Source: Isoperla grammatica
Taxonomy: Eukaryota > Arthropoda > Insecta > Plecoptera > Perlodidae
DNA: 64,000 nt
NCBI GenBank assembly: GCA_945910005.1
Contig: OX246749.1
Location: forward strand, 34,684,084-34,748,083
Direction: 5' to 3'
In this document: in pieces, positions 1-15,000 of the stretch
Layout: each line of letters opens with the position of its first letter
Position numbering within the stretch: position 1 is the first letter of the stretch
Notes under the pieces: generated by a model
Seen by the model: only the letters and a program-made list of their open reading frames with translations
What the model was told of the DNA's origin: nothing
Databases searched by the model: none
Program-made: the position numbers and the translations under genes

Positions 1-3000
1 GCCTTCACTGCCGTCAACCTCTTCAGCACTGAGGTGAGTCTTCTTCTTCTTCTCTAGTGCCCACGTTGACGTGTATGTCATCATGTGTCTTGACAACCGC
101 GCCAGGCTGCATCTACGTCTGTCTGCAGCCTTCACTGCCGTCAACCTCTTCAGCACTGAGGTGAGTCTTCTTCTTCTTCTCTTGTGCCCACGTTGACGTG
201 TATGTCATCATGTGTCTTGACAACCGCGCCAGGCTGCATCTACGTCTGTCTGCAGCCTTCACTGCCGTCAACCTCTTCAGCACTGAGGTGAGTCTTCTTC
301 TTCTTCTCTTGTGCCCACGTTGACGTGTATGTCATCATGTGTCTTGACAACCAGGCCAGGCTGCATCTACGTCTGTCTGCAGCCTTCACTGCCGTCAACC
401 TCTTCAGCACTGAGGTGAGTCTTCTTCTTCTTCTCTTGTGCCCACGTTGACGTGTATGTCATCACGTGTCTTGACAACCAGGCCAGGCTGCATCTACGTC
501 TGTCTGCTGGGGCTGGCAGCCTTCACTGCCGTCAACCTCTTCAGCACTGAGGTGAGTCTTCTTCTTCTTCTCTTGTGCCCACGTTGACGTGTATGTCATC
601 ATGTGTCTTGACAACCAGGCCAGGCTGCATCTACGTCTGTCTGCTGGGGCTGGCAGCCTTCACTGCCGTCAACCTCTTCAGCACTGAGGTGAGTCTTCTT
701 CTTCTTCTCTTGTGCCCACGTTGACGTGTATGTCATCACGTGTCTTGACAACCAGGCCAGGCTGCATCTACGTCTGTCTGCTGGGGCTGGCAGCCTTCAC
801 TGCCGTCAACCTCTTCAGCACTGAGGTGAGTCTTCTTCTTCTTCTCTTGTGCCCACGTTGACGTGTATGTCATCATGTGTCTTGACAACCAGGCCAGGCT
901 GCATCTACGTCTGTCTGCAGCCTTCACTGCCGTCAACCTCTTCAGCACTGAGGTGAGTCTTCTTCTTCTTCTCTTGTGCCCACGTTGACGTGTATGTCAT
1001 CATGTGTCCTGACAACCAGGCCAGGCTGCATCTACGTCTGTCTGCAGCCTTCACTGCCGTCAACCTCTTCAGCACTGAGGTGAGTCTTCTTCTTCTTCTC
1101 TTGTGCCCACGTTGACGTGTATGTCATCATGTGTCTTGACAACCAGGCCAGGCTGCATCTACGTCTGTCTGCAGCCTTCACTGCCGTCAACCTCTTCAGC
1201 ACTGAGGTGAGTCTTCTTCTTCTTCTCTTGTGCCCACGTTGACGTGTATGTCATCATGTGTCTTGACAACCAGGCCAGGCTGCATCTACGTCTGTCTGCA
1301 GCCTTCACTGCCGTCAACCTCTTCAGCACTGAGGTGAGTCTTCTTCTTCTTCTCTTGTGCCCACGTTGACGTGTATGTCATCACGTGTCTTGACAACCAG
1401 GCCAGGCTGCATCTACGTCTGTCTGCAGCCTTCACTGCCGTCAACCTCTTCAGCACTGAGGTGAGTCTTCTTCTTCTTCTCTTGTGCCCACGTTGACGTG
1501 TATGTCATCACGTGTCTTGACAACCAGGCCAGGCTGCATCTACGTCTGTCTGCTGGGGCTGGCAGCCTTCACTGCCGTCAACCTCTTCAGCACTGAGGTG
1601 AGTCTTCTTCTTCTTCTCTTGTGCCCACGTTGACGTGTATGTCATCACGTGTCTTGACAACCAGGCCAGGCTGCATCTACGTCTGTCTGCAGCCTTCACT
1701 GCCGTCAACCTCTTCAGCACTGAGGTGAGTCTTCTTCTTCTTCTCTTGTGCCCACGTTGACGTGTATGTCATCACGTGTCTTGACAACCAGGCCAGGCTG
1801 CATCTACGTCTGTCTGCTGGGGCTGGCAGCCTTCACTGCCGTCAACCTCTTCAGCACTGAGGTGAGTCTTCTTCTTCTTCTCTTGTGCCCACGTTGACGT
1901 GTATGTCATCATGTGTCTTGACAACCAGGCCAGGCTGCATCTACGTCTGTCTGCAGCCTTCACTGCCGTCAACCTCTTCAGCACTGAGGTGAGTCTTCTT
2001 CTTCTTCTCTTGTGCCCACGTTGACGTGTATGTCATCACGTGTCTTGACAACCAGGCCAGGCTGCATCTACGTCTGTCTGCAGCCTTCACTGCCGTCAAC
2101 CTCTTCAGCACTGAGGTGAGTCTTCTTCTTCTTCTCTTGTGCCCACGTTGACGTGTATGTCATCATGTGTCTTGACAACCAGGCCAGGCTGCATCTACGT
2201 CTGTCTGCAGCCTTCACTGCCGTCAACCTCTTCAGCACTGAGGTGAGTCTTCTTCTTCTTCTCTTGTGCCCACGTTGACGTGTATGTCATCATGTGTCTT
2301 GACAACCAGGCCAGGCTGCATCTACGTCTGTCTGCAGCCTTCACTGCCGTCAACCTCTTCAGCACTGAGGTGAGTCTTCTTCTTCTTCTCTTGTGCCCAC
2401 GTTGACGTGTATGTCATCATGTGTCTTGACAACCAGGCCAGGCTGCATCTACGTCTGTCTGCTGGGGCTGGCGGCCTTCACTGCCGTCAACCTCTTCAGC
2501 ACTGAGGTGAGTCTTCTTCCTCTTCTCTTGTGCCCACGTTGACGTGTATGTCATCATGTGTCTTGACAACCAGGCCAGGCTGCATCTACGTCTGTCTGCA
2601 GCCTTCACTGCCGTCAACCTCTTCAGCACTGAGGTGAGTCTTCTTCTTCTTCTCTTGTGCCCACGTTGACGTGTATGTCATCACGTGTCTTGACAACCAG
2701 GCCAGGCTGCATCTACGTCTGTCTGCAGCCTTCACTGCCGTCAACCTCTTCAGCACTGAGGTGAGTCTTCTTCTTCTTCTCTTGTGCCCACGTTGACGTG
2801 TATGTCATCATGTGTCTTGACAACCAGGCCAGGCTGCATCTACGTCTGTCTGCTGGGGCTGGCAGCCTTCACTGCCGTCAACCTCTTCAGCACTGAGGTG
2901 AGTCTTCTTCTTCTTCTCTTGTGCCCACGTTGACGTGTATGTCATCATGTGTCTTGACAACCGGGCCAGGCTGCATCTACGTCTGTCTGCTGGGGCTGGC

Positions 3001-6000
3001 AGCCTTCACTGCCGTCAACCTCTTCAGCACTGAGGTGAGTCTTCTTCTTCTTCTCTTGTGCCCACGTTGACGTGTATGTCATCATGTGTCTTGACAACCA
3101 GGCCAGGCTGCATCTACGTCTGTCTGCGGCCTTCACTGCCGTCAACCTCTTCAGCACTGAGGTGAGTCTTCTTCCTCTTCTCTTGTGCCCACGTTGACGT
3201 GTATGTCATCATGTGTCTTGACAACCAGGCCAGGCTGCATCTACGTCTGTCTGCAGCCTTCACTGCCGTCAACCTCTTCAGCACTGAGGTGAGTCTTCTT
3301 CTTCTTCTCTTGTGCCCACGTTGACGTGTATGTCATCACGTGTCTTGACAACCAGGCCAGGCTGCATCTACGTCTGTCTGCAGCCTTCACTGCCGTCAAC
3401 CTCTTCAGCACTGAGGTGAGTCTTCTTCTTCTTCTCTTGTGCCCACGTTGACGTGTATGTCATCATGTGTCTTGACAACCAGGCCAGGCTGCATCTACGT
3501 CTGTCTGCTGGGGCTGGCAGCCTTCACTGCCGTCAACCTCTTCAGCACTGAGGTGAGTCTTCTTCTTCTTCTCTTGTGCCCACGTTGACGTGTATGTCAT
3601 CATGTGTCTTGACAACCGGGCCAGGCTGCATCTACGTCTGTCTGCTGGGGCTGGCAGCCTTCACTGCCGTCAACCTCTTCAGCACTGAGGTGAGTCTTCT
3701 TCTTCTTCTCTTGTGCCCACGTTGACGTGTATGTCATCATGTGTCTTGACAACCAGGCCAGGCTGCATCTACGTCTGTCTGCTGGGGCTGGCAGCCTTCA
3801 CTGCCGTCAACCTCTTCAGCACTGAGGTGAGTCTTCTTCTTCTTCTCTTGTGCCCACGTTGACGTGTATGTCATCATGTGTCTTGACAACCAGGCCAGGC
3901 TGCATCTACGTCTGTCTGCAGCCCTCACTGCCGTCAACCTCTTCAGCACTGAGGTGAGTCTTCTTCTTCTTCTCTTGTGCCCACGTTGACGTGTATGTCA
4001 TCACGTGTCTTGACAACCAGGCCAGGCTGCATCTACGTCTGTCTGCAGCCCTCACTGCCGTCAACCTCTTCAGCACTGAGGTGAGTCTTCTTCTTCTTCT
4101 CTTGTGCCCACGTTGACGTGTATGTCATCATGTGTCTTGACAACCAGGCCAGGCTGCATCTACGTCTGTCTGCAGCCTTCACTGCCGTCAACCTCTTCAG
4201 CACTGAGGTGAGTCTTCTTCTTCTTCTCTTGTGCCCACGTTGACGTGTATGTCATCATGTGTCTTGACAACCAGGCCAGGCTGCATCTACGTCTGTCTGC
4301 AGCCTTCACTGCCGTCAACCTCTTCAGCACTGAGGTGAGTCTTCTTCTTCTTCTCTTGTGCCCACGTTGACGTGTATGTCATCATGTGTCTTGACAACCA
4401 GGCTGCATCTACGTCTGTCTGCTGGGGCTGGCAGCCTTCACTGCCGTCAACCTCTTCAGCACTGAGGTGAGTCTTCTTCTTCTTCTCTTGTGCCCACGTT
4501 GACGTGTATGTCATCATGTGTCTTGACAACCAGGCCAGGCTGCATCTACGTCTGTCTGCAGCCTTCACTGCCGTCAACCTCTTCAGCACTGAGGTGAGTC
4601 TTCTTCTTCTTCTCTTGTGCCACGTTGACGTGTATGTCATCATGTGTCTTGACAACCAGGCCAGGCTGCATCTACGTCTGTCTGCGGCCTTCACTGCCGT
4701 CAACCTCTTCAGCACTGAGGTGAGTCTTCTTCTTCTTCTCTTGTGCCCACGTTGACGTGTATGTCATCATGTGTCTTGACAACCAGGCCAGGCTGCATCT
4801 ACGTCTGTCTGCAGCCTTCACTGCCGTCAACCTCTTCAGCACTGAGGTGAGTCTTCTTCTTCTTCTCTTGTGCCCACGTTGACGTGTATGTCATCATGTG
4901 TCTTGACAACCAGGCCAGGCTGCATCTACGTCTGTCTGCAGCCTTCACTGCCGTCAACCTCTTCAGCACTGAGGTGAGTCTTCTTCTTCTTCTCTTGTGC
5001 CCACGTTGACGTGTATGTCATCATGTGTCTTGACAACCGGGCCAGGCTGCATCTACGTCTGTCTGCAGCCTTCACTGCCGTCAACCTCTTCAGCACTGAG
5101 GTGAGTCTTCTTCTTCTTCTCTTGTGCCCACGTTGACGTGTATGTCATCACGTGTCTTGACAACCAGGCCAGGCTGCATCTACGTCTGTCTGCTGGGGCT
5201 GGCAGCCTTCACTGCCGTCAACCTCTTCAGCACTGAGGTGAGTCTTCTTCTTCTTCTCTTGTGCCCACGTTGACGTGTATGTCATCATGTGTCTTGACAA
5301 CCAGGCCAGGCTGCATCTACGTCTGTCTGCAGCCTTCACTGCCGTCAACCTCTTCAGCACTGAGGTGAGTCTTCTTCTTCTTCTCTTGTGCCCACGTTGA
5401 CGTGTATGTCATCATGTGTCCTGACAACCAGGCCAGGCTGCATCTACGTCTGTCTGCAGCCTTCACTGCCGTCAACCTCTTCAGCACTGAGGTGAGTCTT
5501 CTTCTTCTTCTCTTGTGCCCACGTTGACGTGTATGTCATCATGTGTCTTGACAACCAGGCCAGGCTGCATCTACGTCTGTCTGCTGGGGCTGGCAGCCTT
5601 CACTGCCGTCAACCTCTTCAGCACTGAGGTGAGTCTTCTTCTTCTTCTCTTGTGCCCACGTTGACGTGTATGTCATCATGTGTCTTGACAACCAGGCCAG
5701 GCTGCATCTACGTCTGTCTGCAGGGGCTGGCGGCCTTCACTGCCGTCAACCTCTTCAGCACTGAGGTGAGTCTTCTTCTTCTTCTCTTGTGCCCACGTTG
5801 ACGTGTATGTCATCACGTGTCTTGACAACCAGGCCAGGCTGCATCTACGTCTGTCTGCTGGGGCTGGCAGCCTTCACTGCCGTCAACCTCTTCAGCACTG
5901 AGGTGAGTCTTCTTCTTCTTCTCTTGTGCCCACGTTGACGTGTATGTCATCACGTGTCTTGACAACCAGGCTGCATCTACGTCTGTCTGCTGGGGCTGGC

Positions 6001-9000
6001 AGCCTTCACTGCCGTCAACCTCTTCAGCACTGAGGTGAGTCTTCTTCTTCTTCTCTTGTGCCCACGTTGACGTGTATGTCATCACGTGTCTTGACAACCA
6101 GGCCAGGCTGCATCTACGTCTGTCTGCTGGGGCTGGCGGCCTTCACTGCCGTCAACCTCTTCAGCACTGAGGTGAGTCTTCTTCTTCTTCTCTTGTGCCC
6201 ACGTTGACGTGTATGTCATCACGTGTCTTGACAACCAGGCCAGGCTGCATCTACGTCTGTCTGCAGCCTTCACTGCCGTCAACCTCTTCAGCACTGAGGT
6301 GAGTCTTCTTCTTCTTCTCTTGTGCCCACGTTGACGTGTATGTCATCATGTGTCTTGACAACCAGGCCAGGCTGCAACTACGTCTGTCTGCTGGGGCTGG
6401 CAGCCTTCACTGCCGTCAACCTCTTCAGCACTGAGGTGAGTCTTCTTCTTCTTCTCTTGTGCCCACGTTGACGTGTATGTCATCACGTGTCTTGACAACC
6501 GGGCCAGGCTGCATCTACGTCTGTCTGCAGCCTTCACTGCCGTCAACCTCTTCAGCACTGAGGTGAGTCTTCTTCTTCTTCTCTTGTGCCCACGTTGACG
6601 TGTATGTCATCATGTGTCTTGACAACCGGGCCAGGCTGCATCTACGTCTGTCTGCAGCCTTCACTGCCGTCAACCTCTTCAGCACTGAGGTGAGTCTTCT
6701 TCTTCTTCTCTTGTGCCCACGTTGACGTGTATGTCATCATGTGTCTTGACAACCAGGCCAGGCTGCATCTACGTCTGTCTGCTGGGGCTGGCAGCCTTCA
6801 CTGCCGTCAACCTCTTCAGCACTGAGGTGAGTCTTCTTCTTCTTCTCTTGTGCCCACGTTGACGTGTATGTCATCATGTGTCTTGACAACCAGGCCAGGC
6901 TGCATCTACGTCTGTCTGCAGCCTTCACTGCCGTCAACCTCTTCAGCACTGAGGTGAGTCTTCTTCTTCTTCTCTTGTGCCCACGTTGACGTGTATGTCA
7001 TCATGTGTCTTGACAACCGGGCCAGGCTGCATCTACGTCTGTCTGCAGCCTTCACTGCCGTCAACCTCTTCAGCACTGAGGTGAGTCTTCTTCTTCTTCT
7101 CTTGTGCCCACGTTGACGTGTATGTCATCATGTGTCTTGACAACCAGGCCAGGCTGCAACTACGTCTGTCTGCTGGGGCTGGCAGCCTTCACTGCCGTCA
7201 ACCTCTTCAGCACTGAGGTGAGTCTTCTTCTTCTTCTCTTGTGCCCACGTTGACGTGTATGTCATCACGTGTCTTGACAACCAGGCCAGGCTGCATCTAC
7301 GTCTGTCTGCAGCCTTCACTGCCGTCAACCTCTTCAGCACTGAGGTGAGTCTTCTTCTTCTTCTCTTGTGCCCACGTTGACGTGTATGTCATCACGTGTC
7401 TTGACAACCAGGCCAGGCTGCATCTACGTCTGTCTGCAGCCTTCACTGCCGTCAACCTCTTCAGCACTGAGGTGAGTCTTCTTCTTCTTCTCTTGTGCCC
7501 ACGTTGACGTGTATGTCATCATGTGTCTTGACAACCGGGCCAGGCTGCATCTACGTCTGTCTGCAGCCTTCACTGCCGTCAACCTCTTCAGCACTGAGGT
7601 GAGTCTTCTTCTTCTTCTCTTGTGCCCACGTTGACGTGTATGTCATCATGTGTCTTGACAACCAGGCCAGGCTGCATCTACGTCTGTCTGCAGCCTTCAC
7701 TGCCGTCAACCTCTTCAGCACTGAGGTGAGTCTTCTTCTTCTTCTCTTGTGCCCACGTTGACGTGTATGTCATCATGTGTCTTGACAACCAGGCCAGGCT
7801 GCATCTACGTCTGTCTGCAGCCTTCACTGCCGTCAACCTCTTCAGCACTGAGGTGAGTCTTCTTCTTCTTCTCTTGTGCCCACGTTGACGTGTATGTCAT
7901 CACGTGTCTTGACAACCAGGCCAGGCTGCATCTACGTCTGTCTGCTGGGGCTGGCAGCCTTCACTGCCGTCAACCTCTTGAGCACTGAGGTGAGTCTTCT
8001 TCTTCTTCTCTTGTGCCCACGTTGACGTGTATGTCATCATGTGTCTTGACAACCAGGCCAGGCTGCATCTACGTCTGTCTGCTGGGGCTGGCAGCCTTCA
8101 CTGCCGTCAACCTCTTCAGCACTGAGGTGAGTCTTCTTCTTCTTCTCTTGTGCCCACGTTGACGTGTATGTCATCATGTGTCTTGACAACCAGGCCAGGC
8201 TGCATCTACGTCTGTCTGCAGCCTTCACTGCCGTCAACCTCTTCAGCACTGAGGTGAGTCTTCTTCTTCTTCTCTTGTGCCCACGTTGACGTGTATGTCA
8301 TCATGTGTCTTGACAACCGGGCCAGGCTGCATCTACGTCTGTCTGCAGCCTTCACTGCCGTCAACCTCTTCAGCACTGAGGTGAGTCTTCTTCTTCTTCT
8401 CTTGTGCCCACGTTGACGTGTATGTCATCACGTGTCTTGACAACCAGGCCAGGCTGCATCTACGTCTGTCTGCTGGGGCTGGCAGCCTTCACTGCCGTCA
8501 ACCTCTTGAGCACTGAGGTGAGTCTTCTTCTTCTTCTCTTGTGCCCACGTTGACGTGTATGTCATCACGTGTCTTGACAACCAGGCCAGGCTGCATCTAC
8601 GTCTGTCTGCAGCCTTCACTGCCGTCAACCTCTTCAGCACTGAGGTGAGTCTTCTTCTTCTTCTCTTGTGCCCACGTTGACGTGTATGTCATCATGTGTC
8701 TTGACAACCAGGCCAGGCTGCATCTACGTCTGTCTGCAGCCTTCACTGCCGTCAACCTCTTCAGCACTGAGGTGAGTCTTCTTCTTCTTCTCTTGTGCCC
8801 ACGTTGACGTGTATGTCATCATGTGTCCTGACAACCAGGCCAGGCTGCATCTACGTCTGTCTGCAGCCTTCACTGCCGTCAACCTCTTCAGCACTGAGGT
8901 GAGTCTTCTTCTTCTTCTCTTGTGCCCACGTTGACGTGTATGTCATCATGTGTCTTGACAACCAGGCCAGGCTGCATCTACGTCTGTCTGCTGGGGCTGG

Positions 9001-12000
9001 CAGCCTTCACTGCCGTCAACCTCTTCAGCACTGAGGTGAGTCTTCTTCTTCTTCTCTTGTGCCCACGTTGACGTGTATGTCATCATGTGTCTTGACAACC
9101 AGGCCAGGCTGCATCTACGTCTGTCTGCAGGGGCTGGCGGCCTTCACTGCCGTCAACCTCTTCAGCACTGAGGTGAGTCTTCTTCTTCTTCTCTTGTGCC
9201 CACGTTGACGTGTATGTCATCACGTGTCTTGACAACCAGGCCAGGCTGCATCTACGTCTGTCTGCTGGGGCTGGCAGCCTTCACTGCCGTCAACCTCTTC
9301 AGCACTGAGGTGAGTCTTCTTCTTCTTCTCTTGTGCCCACGTTGACGTGTATGTCATCACGTGTCTTGACAACCAGGCTGCATCTACGTCTGTCTGCTGG
9401 GGCTGGCAGCCTTCACTGCCGTCAACCTCTTCAGCACTGAGGTGAGTCTTCTTCTTCTTCTCTTGTGCCCACGTTGACGTGTATGTCATCACGTGTCTTG
9501 ACAACCAGGCCAGGCTGCATCTACGTCTGTCTGCTGGGGCTGGCGGCCTTCACTGCCGTCAACCTCTTCAGCACTGAGGTGAGTCTTCTTCTTCTTCTCT
9601 TGTGCCCACGTTGACGTGTATGTCATCACGTGTCTTGACAACCAGGCCAGGCTGCATCTACGTCTGTCTGCAGCCTTCACTGCCGTCAACCTCTTCAGCA
9701 CTGAGGTGAGTCTTCTTCTTCTTCTCTTGTGCCCACGTTGACGTGTATGTCATCATGTGTCTTGACAACCAGGCCAGGCTGCAACTACGTCTGTCTGCTG
9801 GGGCTGGCAGCCTTCACTGCCGTCAACCTCTTCAGCACTGAGGTGAGTCTTCTTCTTCTTCTCTTGTGCCCACGTTGACGTGTATGTCATCACGTGTCTT
9901 GACAACCGGGCCAGGCTGCATCTACGTCTGTCTGCAGCCTTCACTGCCGTCAACCTCTTCAGCACTGAGGTGAGTCTTCTTCTTCTTCTCTTGTGCCCAC
10001 GTTGACGTGTATGTCATCATGTGTCTTGACAACCGGGCCAGGCTGCATCTACGTCTGTCTGCAGCCTTCACTGCCGTCAACCTCTTCAGCACTGAGGTGA
10101 GTCTTCTTCTTCTTCTCTTGTGCCCACGTTGACGTGTATGTCATCATGTGTCTTGACAACCAGGCCAGGCTGCATCTACGTCTGTCTGCTGGGGCTGGCA
10201 GCCTTCACTGCCGTCAACCTCTTCAGCACTGAGGTGAGTCTTCTTCTTCTTCTCTTGTGCCCACGTTGACGTGTATGTCATCATGTGTCTTGACAACCAG
10301 GCCAGGCTGCATCTACGTCTGTCTGCAGCCTTCACTGCCGTCAACCTCTTCAGCACTGAGGTGAGTCTTCTTCTTCTTCTCTTGTGCCCACGTTGACGTG
10401 TATGTCATCATGTGTCTTGACAACCGGGCCAGGCTGCATCTACGTCTGTCTGCAGCCTTCACTGCCGTCAACCTCTTCAGCACTGAGGTGAGTCTTCTTC
10501 TTCTTCTCTTGTGCCCACGTTGACGTGTATGTCATCATGTGTCTTGACAACCAGGCCAGGCTGCAACTACGTCTGTCTGCTGGGGCTGGCAGCCTTCACT
10601 GCCGTCAACCTCTTCAGCACTGAGGTGAGTCTTCTTCTTCTTCTCTTGTGCCCACGTTGACGTGTATGTCATCACGTGTCTTGACAACCAGGCCAGGCTG
10701 CATCTACGTCTGTCTGCAGCCTTCACTGCCGTCAACCTCTTCAGCACTGAGGTGAGTCTTCTTCTTCTTCTCTTGTGCCCACGTTGACGTGTATGTCATC
10801 ACGTGTCTTGACAACCAGGCCAGGCTGCATCTACGTCTGTCTGCAGCCTTCACTGCCGTCAACCTCTTCAGCACTGAGGTGAGTCTTCTTCTTCTTCTCT
10901 TGTGCCCACGTTGACGTGTATGTCATCATGTGTCTTGACAACCGGGCCAGGCTGCATCTACGTCTGTCTGCAGCCTTCACTGCCGTCAACCTCTTCAGCA
11001 CTGAGGTGAGTCTTCTTCTTCTTCTCTTGTGCCCACGTTGACGTGTATGTCATCACGTGTCTTGACAACCAGGCCAGGCTGCATCTACGTCTGTCTGCTG
11101 GGGCTGGCAGCCTTCACTGCCGTCAACCTCTTGAGCACTGAGGTGAGTCTTCTTCTTCTTCTCTTGTGCCCACGTTGACGTGTATGTCATCATGTGTCTT
11201 GACAACCAGGCCAGGCTGCATCTACGTCTGTCTGCTGGGGCTGGCAGCCTTCACTGCCGTCAACCTCTTCAGCACTGAGGTGAGTCTTCTTCTTCTTCTC
11301 TTGTGCCCACGTTGACGTGTATGTCATCATGTGTCTTGACAACCAGGCCAGGCTGCATCTACGTCTGTCTGCAGCCTTCACTGCCGTCAACCTCTTCAGC
11401 ACTGAGGTGAGTCTTCTTCTTCTTCTCTTGTGCCCACGTTGACGTGTATGTCATCATGTGTCTTGACAACCAGGCCAGGCTGCATCTACGTCTGTCTGCA
11501 GCCTTCACTGCCGTCAACCTCTTCAGCACTGAGGTGAGTCTTCTTCTTCTTCTCTTGTGCCCACGTTGACGTGTATGTCATCATGTGTCTTGACAACCGG
11601 GCCAGGCTGCATCTACGTCTGTCTGCAGCCTTCACTGCCGTCAACCTCTTCAGCACTGAGGTGAGTCTTCTTCTTCTTCTCTTGTGCCCACGTTGACGTG
11701 TATGTCATCACGTGTCTTGACAACCAGGCCAGGCTGCATCTACGTCTGTCTGCTGGGGCTGGCAGCCTTCACTGCCGTCAACCTCTTGAGCACTGAGGTG
11801 AGTCTTCTTCTTCTTCTCTTGTGCCCACGTTGACGTGTATGTCATCACGTGTCTTGACAACCAGGCCAGGCTGCATCTACGTCTGTCTGCAGCCTTCACT
11901 GCCGTCAACCTCTTCAGCACTGAGGTGAGTCTTCTTCTTCTTCTCTTGTGCCCACGTTGACGTGTATGTCATCATGTGTCTTGACAACCGGGCCAGGCTG

Positions 12001-15000
12001 CATCTACGTCTGTCTGCAGCCTTCACTGCCGTCAACCTCTTCAGCACTGAGGTGAGTCTTCTTCTTCTTCTCTTGTGCCCACGTTGACGTGTATGTCATC
12101 ATGTGTCTTGACAACCAGGCTGCATCTACGTCTGTCTGCAGCCTTCACTGCCGTCAACCTCTTCAGCACTGAGGTGAGTCTTCTTCTTCTTCTCTTGTGC
12201 CCACGTTGACGTGTATGTCATCATGTGTCTTGACAACCAGGCCAGGCTGCATCTACGTCTGTCTGCAGCCTTCACTGCCGTCAACCTCTTCAGCACTGAG
12301 GTGAGTCTTCTTCTTCTTCTCTTGTGCCCACGTTGACGTGTATGTCATCATGTGTCTTGACAACCAGGCCAGGCTGCATCTACGTCTGTCTGCAGCCTTC
12401 ACTGCCGTCAACCTCTTCAGCACTGAGGTGAGTCTTCTTCTTCTTCTCTTGTGCCCACGTTGACGTGTATGTCATCATGTGTCTTGACAACCAGGCCAGG
12501 CTGCATCTACGTCTGTCTGCAGCCTTCACTGCCGTCAACCTCTTCAGCACTGAGGTGAGTCTTCTTCTTCTTCTCTTGTGCCCACGTTGACGTGTATGTC
12601 ATCATGTGTCTTGACAACCAGGCCAGGCTGCATCTACGTCTGTCTGCTGGGGCTGGCAGCCTTCACTGCCGTCAACCTCTTCAGCACTGAGGTGAGTCTT
12701 CTTCTTCTTCTCTTGTGCCCACGTTGACGTGTATGTCATCATGTGTCTTGACAACCAGGCCAGGCTGCATCTACGTCTGTCTGCTGGGGCTGGCAGCCTT
12801 CACTGCCGTCAACCTCTTCAGCACTGAGGTGAGTCTTCTTCTTCTTCTCTTGTGCCCACGTTGACGTGTATGTCATCATGTGTCTTGACAACCGGGCCAG
12901 GCTGCATCTACGTCTGTCTGCTGGGGCTGGCAGCCTTCACTGCCGTCAACCTCTTCAGCACTGAGGTGAGTCTTCTTCTTCTTCTCTTGTGCCCACGTTG
13001 ACGTGTATGTCATCATGTGTCTTGACAACCGGGCCAGGCTGCATCTACGTCTGTCTGCAGCCTTCACTGCCGTCAACCTCTTCAGCACTGAGGTGAGTCT
13101 TCTTCTTCTTCTCTTGTGCCCACGTTGACGTGTATGTCATCACGTGTCTTGACAACCAGGCCAGGCTGCATCTACGTCTGTCTGCTGGGGCTGGCAGCCT
13201 TCACTGCCGTCAACCTCTTGAGCACTGAGGTGAGTCTTCTTCTTCTTCTCTTGTGCCCACGTTGACGTGTATGTCATCATGTGTCTTGACAACCAGGCCA
13301 GGCTGCATCTACGTCTGTCTGCAGCCTTCACTGCCGTCAACCTCTTCAGCACTGAGGTGAGTCTTCTTCTTCTTCTCTTGTGCCCACGTTGACGTGTATG
13401 TCATCATGTGTCTTGACAACCAGGCCAGGCTGCATCTACGTCTGTCTGCAGCCTTCACTGCCGTCAACCTCTTCAGCACTGAGGTGAGTCTTCTTCTTCT
13501 TCTCTTGTGCCCACGTTGACGTGTATGTCATCACGTGTCTTGACAACCAGGCCAGGCTGCATCTACGTCTGTCTGCTGGGGCTGGCAGCCTTCACTGCCG
13601 TCAACCTCTTGAGCACTGAGGTGAGTCTTCTTCTTCTTCTCTTGTGCCCACGTTGACGTGTATGTCATCATGTGTCTTGACAACCAGGCCAGGCTGCATC
13701 TACGTCTGTCTGCAGCCTTCACTGCCGTCAACCTCTTCAGCACTGAGGTGAGTCTTCTTCTTCTTCTCTTGTGCCCACGTTGACGTGTATGTCATCATGT
13801 GTCTTGACAACCAGGCCAGGCTGCATCTACGTCTGTCTGCTGGGGCTGGCAGCCTTCACTGCCGTCAACCTCTTCAGCACTGAGGTGAGTCTTGTTCTTC
13901 TTCTCTTGTGCCCACGTTGACGTGTATGTCATCATGTGTATTGACAACCAGGCCAGGCTGCATCTACGTCTGTCTGCAGCCTTCACTGCCGTCAACCTCT
14001 TCAGCACTGAGGTGAGTCTTCTTCTTCTTCTCTTGTGCCCACGTTGACGTGTATGTCATCATGTGTCTTGACAACCAGGCCAGGCTGCATCTACGTCTGT
14101 CTGCTGGGGCTGGCAGCCTTCACTGCCGTCAACCTCTTCAGCACTGAGGTGAGTCTTCTTCTTCTTCTCTTGTGCCCACGTTGACGTGTATGTCATCATG
14201 TGTCTTGACAACCAGGCCAGGCTGCATCTACGTCTGTCTGCAGCCTTCACTGCCGTCAACCTCTTCAGCACTGAGGTGAGTCTTCTTCTTCTTCTCTTGT
14301 GCCCACGTTGACGTGTATGTCATCATGTGTCTTGACAACCAGGCCAGGCTGCATCTACGTCTGTCTGCAGCCTTCACTGCCGTCAACCTCTTCAGCACTG
14401 AGGTGAGTCTTCTTCTTCTTCTCTTGTGCCCACGTTGACGTGTATGTCATCATGTGTCTTGACAACCGGGCCAGGCTGCATCTACGTCTGTCTGCTGGGG
14501 CTGGCAGCCTTCACTGCCGTCAACCTCTTCAGCACTGAGGTGAGTCTTCTTCTTCTTCTCTTGTGCCCACGTTGACGTGTATGTCATCATGTGTCTTGAC
14601 AACCGGGCCAGGCTGCATCTACGTCTGTCTGCAGCCTTCACTGCCGTCAACCTCTTCAGCACTGAGGTGAGTCTTCTTCTTCTTCTTCTCTTGTGCCCAC
14701 GTTGACGTGTATGTCATCATGTGTCTTGACAACCAGGCCAGGCTGCATCTACGTCTGTCTGCAGCCTTCACTGCCGTCAACCTCTTCAGCACTGAGGTGA
14801 GTCTTCTTCTTCTTCTCTTGTGCCCACGTTGACGTGTATGTCATCATGTGTCTTGACAACCAGGCCAGGCTGCATCTACGTCTGTCTGCTGGGGCTGGCA
14901 GCCTTCACTGCCGTCAACCTCTTCAGCACTGAGGTGAGTCTTCTTCTTCTTCTCTTGTGCCCACGTTGACGTGTATGTCATCACGTGTCTTGACAACCAG

